Assembly (NCBI RefSeq): GCF_000237925.1
Contig: NC_031502.1
Location: forward strand, 23,915,794-23,979,793
Reading direction: 5' to 3'
Source of the DNA: Schistosoma mansoni
Lineage: Eukaryota; Platyhelminthes; Trematoda; Strigeidida; Schistosomatidae
DNA length: 64,000 nt
The position numbers were made by a program, and so were the translations under genes. Shown piece after piece: positions 59,301-64,000 of the stretch (position 1 is its first letter; every line of letters starts with the position of its first letter). The notes beneath the pieces were generated by a model, which worked only from the letters and a program-made list of their open reading frames with translations, ran no database searches and had not been told where the DNA came from.

Positions 59301-61944
59301 ACAATAAACTACCTGATCACAGAACTTCACTTCACCTGAAGCAGACGACCCAGTTAGATTGATAGGACCGCGACCTGATGGATTTTGTTAATAAGCAAAA
59401 ATAAATACTTATAATATTGGTAGAACTGATAAAAAATCATGTATACTGTTTGATAATGAGCAGAAATATGTAACTAAAATTATTGACGAAATGATATAAA
59501 AACCTAACTGAATCTCAGTTAACTAAAACAATCATTATTTGGTAAAATACAGAAGGGCACATGGGGTCTTAGTATATGAAGTAGCTCGTGGTTTTCAAAA
59601 ACTAATAACACAGACTGGTTGTTTACAAAATTAAAACAAAAATATTCACAAATTACAATTAATTATATACTGGTTTAAATATACGCCTAATGAACAAAGT
59701 GTGTCAAACTATTCGATACCAACAAACAATAAAATGATGAACAAAGAAGTTTTCTAGAAGATTATCCACCCAAGAAAACATTCCGCTGAGGAATATTACG
59801 AATTTGAAGGTTAACTTAATTTATCTAGAAATAAAGAGTTAACAATCTAGCACTCATGTGAATGATTGAAGAGAATGAAACGATAAAAGAATGATTGTGT
59901 TCTTATTTGAAGAATCTATGTTCAGAATGGTGAATTTTTAATGAAATCGTAAAGATTGAAGAATACAAAGACTGAATCCATCACAGCGTCACCGATAACA
60001 CATGTTTAATACTTGTATTAAAAATGAAATCAATAAAGAAATGTATAAGTAAAATATTCCGCTATCAAATTACAAAAAAATAATTCCTACCACAGAAATG
60101 TTGAGAATTTTCATCTCAATAACGTCTAACTTCTTAGACAAAAAACGGTCAGTTAAATATGTATACTACTTGTTCAACAGTAGTCAGTAGTAATGAACGT
60201 TTATTGTAAAGAATACTACTTGTAAAAACAAAAATCAGACAAAACGAAAAGCAAATTTAGACAATTAAAAAAATAAAAAGGAAACTCCCGCTAGAAATAA
60301 ACACTGATAAAATTGGAGACAGCAATTTTTTACTGATTTTGTCCATGCTAGTGATAATTACTAGTTTGACTAAAAAAATCTATCAAAAGAGATGAAGAGG
60401 CATGGTTAGAGAAAGCATTGTGGCATCAATATTAATCGTCTAACAACAAGATTTGACTGTAATTAAACCGGTCAAAAGTATCGATGAGATTAAGAAGTAG
60501 TCAGTATTGAACAGATAAAATGGAGTTTCATAAATAATGCAATAAAAGTAAGATATAGATGAATTAGATTGTAATGCGTGTTGTGAAATCACAAAAATAT
60601 CAACTATGACTATTAACATTATCCAAAACTATAATGATGGAGTACCAAGACCGATTCTTTACAACCAACATTTCACGTTCATAATATAATTACCTTCGCC
60701 CAATTTTTTTTATTGCCAATCCAAGGAGTCCAAGACTATGACTAAAAAGCTATCAAGTTGCCTTTTGATTTTAAATGGTGCTTCATGAGAACAAGCTGTA
60801 AATTAAACAGTAATTTCGACAACTCCCCAATAATAAAAAAACGTATATTAAGAAAAGACTGGATAGTACAGTCAGAAACACACAAACTCACTTAATAGGT
60901 CAGAAGACGAAATAGACAGCAAGCAAAACTTGTGAACATAATCCACAACAGCGATGCCGAATTCACTTCCAATAGCCATTCTAAAAACAAGTAATAGTTC
61001 CGCTGTTAGAATGATAACTAAAACGATTGTAAGGAAATTGAAATAACCTTTTGTACATGATGACTAAAAAAAGTGATGTAAAAAAAATAAGATGAGCATT
61101 TAAAGTGTACCACAATAGCTTGAGATTTATAATAAGCCTAAACGAACTGTCATTATGAATGTAAACAGACTGTCAGATGTGATTTGGAAGGCTTATATTC
61201 TAGCCCGACGAGCTCCAGTACTATAAACATTTGATGAGACACATGATAAATTAAATGAGGATAAACTTTTCTAAACATGAACGACTGTTATTTTCTCAGT
61301 AAATGATTGTGAGTTGGATTTCAAAGATTTAAAAGCATTAGAGGCTAGAGAAGATGATGCAACATTCCACAAAATAATCATGGGTAGTTTGATCAATAGA
61401 ATGAAACTGGTGTGTATTCTCAAGGAACTTAACTAAAGATTTGAAAGAAATAACTCAGTAAGAACTAGTGATCAGGTTTATAAGATTCAGTAGACTTAAA
61501 TTAGACTTTTTTCTTGCGTAAATTCTGGACGCAGTTAATGAACAGGTAACATGATTAGGTCGTACCGTTAAAGCTTCGAAAGGTGATTTCGTCTCAACAA
61601 TTTAAATAGGATGAGAAGTAGAGGTTTTCTTACAAACAGATGACGAAAAGATCGAAAAATAGACATTTTTCACCTAAAACTACTTTGTGTTCGATGATCC
61701 AATCAAAAAGTAAACAAAGTGCGATAATTAAGAAGTTTGAAACTTACAAACCAAAAGCTGAACTCATACTGATAGCTGTAATAGATGGCGGAGGGATAAG
61801 ACAGGAAGCTGTAGGATCAGTACTTGACTTTAGATTTGATTCAAAGCTTAGTCCAAGTATGCCTACACGACAAACAAGAAGTGGTTGATAGCCTGGAGGC
61901 CAATGATGGCTACCTTGACGTACTGGAACGAATACACGTAAATC
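43190..61944 (-). CDS. tomosyn (syntaxin-binding protein 5 family), C-terminal 647 residues in 11 exons
   Basis: Tomosyn binds syntaxin and SNAP-25 and restrains vesicle priming. Exons in reading order: 61748-61944, 60892-60980, 59313-59374, 56495-56687, 55479-55553, 53069-53197, 48042-48377, 47132-47313, 46733-47013, 45361-45488 and 43190-43461. Phases agree at every junction and the sum is exactly 648 codons. Matching blocks: PPGYQPLLVCRV and SITAISMSSAFGL, then GSEFGIAVVDYVHKF (end of the first beta-propeller); a variable basic loop (VKSELKRAKSQ); SHPGSLTASSSSLDNL; LYRLRGDIIHISLLDNTG; LCSEKQARVVALPSQNCLY; CYLANGHFVAFSLPSLR; YLVSPSELAKVTWASDVC; MPEPPKKNFFKNLLSG; LDRDELFGEASSGKG; and a C-terminal R-SNARE helix (about 588-647) with Arg in the zero layer (IERGERLQQLD). 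The N-terminal half is to the right or outside the window. A propeller strand expected between the 53-kb and 48-kb exons was not found. Confidence 0.92.
43595..43790 (+). mobile_element. LINE 3'-end relic in a tomosyn intron
   Basis: Resembles 28745-28920: AAAATCGTTTGCAANGGCG, a CATNCTTTGTNTCT block and the T-rich stretch that follows. Confidence 0.6.
45361..45488 (-). CDS. tomosyn exon (tail linker)
   Basis: 128 nt, acceptor CTTACAG, donor GTAAGT. Encodes GEIFLPSNMPEPPKKNFFKN and LDRDEL. Confidence 0.93.
46554..46589. repeat. (TA)n microsatellite
   Basis: About 36 bases of alternating T and A inside a tomosyn intron. Confidence 0.95.
46733..47013 (-). CDS. tomosyn exon (ANGH / LVSPSE blocks)
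   Basis: 281 nt, acceptor TATACAG, donor GTAAGT. Encodes the last propeller strands. Confidence 0.93.
47132..47313 (-). CDS. tomosyn exon (SEKQA block)
   Basis: 182 nt, acceptor TTTTTCAG, donor GTAAAA. LCSEKQARVVALPSQNCLY is highly typical of the family. Confidence 0.92.
48042..48377 (-). CDS. tomosyn exon (second propeller, Ser/Gly-rich loop)
   Basis: 336 nt, acceptor TTATTGTAG, donor GTAAGC. Encodes LYRLRGDIIHISLLDNTGDI and a long Ser/Thr/Gly-rich loop. Confidence 0.87.
49615..49735 (+). mobile_element. hammerhead-ribozyme repeat, copy 1
   Basis: About 120 bases shared with 58755-58862. It contains a type I hammerhead core at 49622-49667: helix I GCACTG, then CTGAGGA (CUGANGA consensus), stem II GGTCC...GGAC, GAAA, a very short stem III (ACG-GC-CGT), the GTC cleavage triplet with C at 49661, and TAGTGC closing helix I. 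Stem II has mismatches. Schistosomes are known for such Sm-alpha-type repeats. Confidence 0.65.
50690..51010 (+). mobile_element. CR1-like LINE relic
   Basis: The plus strand reads DNILDLIFCRDIILLSIQ, a block typical of the end of CR1-type endonuclease domains, followed by stops and degenerate sequence with SDHYLL. Confidence 0.4.
53069..53197 (-). CDS. tomosyn exon (SHPGSLT block)
   Basis: 129 nt, acceptor ATCACAG, donor GTATGT. Encodes FSHPGSLTASSSSLDNL and TIKTILFSEW. Confidence 0.8.
54139..54530 (-). other. unrecognised open frame in a tomosyn intron
   Basis: 92 codons at 54196-54474 with a hydrophobic start (LSFLVILATG) and a polar end; the reading continues upstream and downstream with few stops. 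It does not match tomosyn and has no splice-phase link. It may be part of a repeat. Confidence 0.3.
55479..55553 (-). CDS. tomosyn mini-exon (Gln/Ser-rich)
   Basis: 75 nt, acceptor ACAATAG, weak donor GTTGTT. Both phases fit the neighbours; the sequence is low-complexity. Confidence 0.55.
56310..56344. repeat. (AT)n microsatellite
   Basis: About 35 bases of alternating A and T inside a tomosyn intron. Confidence 0.95.
56495..56687 (-). CDS. tomosyn exon (variable basic loop)
   Basis: 193 nt, acceptor GAATTAG, donor GTCAGT. Ser-rich, ending VKSELKRAKSQ, similar in character to the hypervariable linker of tomosyns. Confidence 0.7.
58755..58862 (+). mobile_element. hammerhead-ribozyme repeat, copy 2
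   Basis: Same unit as copy 1, on the same strand. Core at 58762-58807: TCACTG, CTGAGGA, stem II GCCCC-ATACT-GGGAC (one C-A mismatch), GAAA, AAGGCCATT in place of the short stem III, and TAGTGT. The cleavage position is T instead of C, so activity is doubtful. Confidence 0.6.
59313..59374 (-). CDS. tomosyn mini-exon
   Basis: 62 nt between CCATCAG and GTAGTT; encodes RGPINLTGSSASGEVKFCDQ. Called mainly from phase agreement with both neighbours. Confidence 0.6.
60892..60980 (-). CDS. tomosyn exon (AVVDY block)
   Basis: 89 nt between TTTTTAG and GTGAGT; encodes GSEFGIAVVDYVHKF, the counterpart of the GLAVVDYLQK block of animal tomosyns. Confidence 0.82.
61748..61944 (-). CDS. tomosyn exon (PPGYQ block)
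   Basis: 65 codons plus 2 bases, acceptor TTTGAATAG, donor GTAAGT. This is the most upstream exon recognised; it starts in phase 0. Confidence 0.75.
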
Positions 61945-63194
61945 CTATTCAAAGGAAAAAGAATGTTGAATACTCTTTTAATACTACATATGATAAGCAA
62001 AAGGGTATACTTTGTAGAGATCACTAGTTTCACAATAAAGAAATACACCAAGCAAGCAATAATTTGACCCTAAGGAACATATAACAATATTTCACGTTTG
62101 CCATCCCTACTTTAAATAATGAACATATGGAGAAAAATAACAGGTGAAAAATCTTTTAGAGTGAAATGAATAAAGTGGAACTGAATAGAGGGAAGAAATT
62201 ATGCCATGATAAACTAGAAAAAAAATTAAGTAACTCATATAGTTACAACAACCTCATCTGATCCTAAAAAAAAACCCTAACATGAACGATGAAAACTGCT
62301 GATATCTACACTAGGAAGTTAGTAAGATAAGTAAAGGGTAGTGCAGAGCAATTAGAGGTAAATTCATTTAAAAAGTTAAATTGTTCATCAGAAAAATTTA
62401 GAGAATCGTATATGCAGACTAGTTAATTAGCGTTAATTATCATGAATCAAGAATGATTGAAATTTAATAATGAATGCATTCAGGGAGTGAAATTAGGCCG
62501 ATATACCAAAATCATCATATCACCTGCAGATTGTCGCAGAGAGTGAATACAAAAAAAGTTAGAACGATCAGTAGGGTGAAGATTTTTCGCAACAAACCTG
62601 AAAAAACGAGAGTATCCACCATGAAAACAGGATCATCAGCAGGGTTGTTAGACCTTGGAAAAGATGAATTAAGGAGAATTAAAAAAATAATCTTACGTTT
62701 TCGTTACTCGATCTATTGAATTCTTCTCAAACAAAATAAAATAACAAAGATAGATGTCGGTAAACAAAAAAGCTATATTAGGGATACAAAATTTTAGCAG
62801 GCCGTCATTTAAAATGTTATTCGCAAAATGGGAGGAAAAAAAGAATCATTTTGTAACCATTAAATTTTAAAGCACATATATAATAGGACTGGATGGAAAA
62901 AAGAAGAAACTGGAAAGAAAATGGGAAACTAAATTTAACTTAGGAGATACAGTAATATATCGGCTGACACTTGATTAATGACAACAACTAGTCTTCGGTT
63001 GGGACATACAGTGAATGCAGATTACGGAGTAAATTAAACTTGTTCTAATACCGACATGTTTTATAGTGGATTCAATAGAACGATAAATGATTCACAACAA
63101 CTCCTCGTTATTATTACAACCAAATATAAGGTTAGGAAGGCAAGACTTTAAGAATAGATTTATGTTCCGAACACAAGTCAAAAATCAAAGTGAA
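61945..63194. other. stretch without a recognised exon
   Basis: Upstream of the first recognised tomosyn exon. Tomosyn propeller exons would be expected here or further right; none could be supported. A plus-strand frame at 62474-62719 is not recognised. Confidence 0.4.
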
Positions 63195-64000
63195 GCAACA
63201 CCGTTTATATAACTTTGCCTGTAGCTCTTCTAGAGTTACTGCCGGTCCTAAGCCCACAAAAAGGAGGAGGGCTGGACATGGGGTTAGAGACCCCATCCCG
63301 TAGAAAACTAACCCGCTAAAATAACGCTAACCAGAAACAGTAATTCAAACCAGTTAAACTCTACACTCCAAGTTGAAGGAAGAACTATGACGCCTCAGGA
63401 TGAAATCCGAGATTCTTCGTGAGTCACGAGACCGATACCCCTTCTAAAAACCACAGCAACAATTTTTATAGGTACATGGAACGTCTGGACAATGTGGGAG
63501 ACCAGGAAGATTAGTCAAATAGCAATGGAAATGAGGAGATACAAATTGACAGTACTTGGAATCAGCGAAACCTATTGGACACAAGGTGGACAGCAAAGGC
63601 TGCTGTACTCTGGTCACGAAGAGGAAACTGCTCCACACACTCAGGGAGTTGTTCTGATGCTGTCCATATAAGCACGTGATGTACTTATAGGATAGGAATC
63701 TCACGGATCCAGAATTATCAAAGCATCATTCAAAACAAAGAAGGAGAGGATCACAATGAATGTTATCCAATGTTATGCACTCACCAATGATAGCAACAAC
63801 GACAATAAAGATCACTTCTACTCGAGGCTGCAATCAATCTTAGCTAAGCGCTCAAGAAATGACCTCACCATCCGGATGGGAGATCTAAATGCTAAAGTCG
63901 GAGCGGACAATTACAAAAGCATCACACTGTTGTCACTATCAGGAAAACTTTTCAACAGTGTTGCTGAACCAGATGAAAGACGCAGTAGACCCCCCAACTT
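63195..64000 (+). mobile_element. RTE-like LINE: 5' leader and endonuclease, decayed
   Basis: A GC-richer leader (63220-63310) precedes an endonuclease reading: GTWNVWTMWETRKISQIAME, TVLGISETYWTQGGQQRL, LLYSGHEEE, then stops, MNVIQCYALTND, and IRMGDLNAKVGADN. The TWN entry block and GDLNAKVG match AP-endonuclease domains of RTE-like LINEs. Several stops make it a pseudogene; it runs past the window end. The family looks like that of the relic at 36545-37240. Confidence 0.8.

Noticed and set aside
62521-62720. Minus-strand open stretch containing DDPVFMVDTLVFSG
   Set aside because: A loose likeness to a tomosyn propeller strand only; the borders and phases could not be fixed.
1-64000. tRNA and rRNA genes
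   Set aside because: No cloverleaf-compatible A and B box pair with a plausible anticodon arm and no rRNA-like block was noticed by eye; a tRNAscan run would be decisive.

Overview
The window is AT-rich nuclear DNA from a parasitic flatworm, very probably a blood fluke (Schistosoma or a close relative). No species can be fixed from the sequence alone. The reasons are a CsRn1/Boudicca-like Gypsy element, a Pao/BEL gag-protease, RTE-like and CR1-like LINE pieces, short hammerhead-ribozyme repeats of the kind known in schistosomes, and host genes with very short introns near the 5' end and long introns after it.

Host genes. (1) 7511-9889, minus strand: the first four coding exons of a conventional protein kinase C (pseudosubstrate, C1A, C1B, start of C2). 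Two introns are only 41 and 38 nt, and the rest of the gene lies to the left or outside the window. (2) 33960-40706, plus strand: a six-exon CNC-type bZIP factor (NRF/NFE2L-like, 595 aa), every exon junction in phase. It has a hydrophobic N-terminus that recalls the ER-anchored NRF1/SKN-1A/CncC forms. (3) 41230-42047, minus strand: a small secreted protein rich in Tyr, Pro, Ser and Gln, with a Lys-Arg site, convergent with the CNC gene. (4) 43190-61944, minus strand: the C-terminal 647 residues of tomosyn (STXBP5 family) in eleven phase-consistent exons, ending in an R-SNARE motif. Its 5' exons should lie beyond the right part of the window.

Mobile elements fill most of 10.9-33 kb and many introns. 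The centrepiece is a young Gypsy element at 12292-18554. Its 267-bp LTRs look identical, it has a 4-bp TATC target duplication, and its gag and pol are joined by a textbook -1 frameshift signal. It sits inside the integrase gene of an older, broken minus-strand Gypsy relative (10919-21711). A Pao/BEL gag-protease frame whose polymerase is replaced by coiled-coil sequence follows at about 22.5-25.0 kb, then a decayed LINE (26.1-29.0 kb), further LINE relics, and three copies of a short non-autonomous retroposon, one with a 13-bp target duplication. A miniature LTR element without coding capacity opens the window (1-783), and an RTE-like endonuclease relic closes it (63.2-64.0 kb).

The unit most likely to be of wider interest is the Gypsy frameshift cassette together with its nesting history. 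Next come the hammerhead-ribozyme repeats inside tomosyn introns, the CNC factor with a possible membrane anchor, and the chimeric Pao element. All calls come from reading the sequence; no database search was run.
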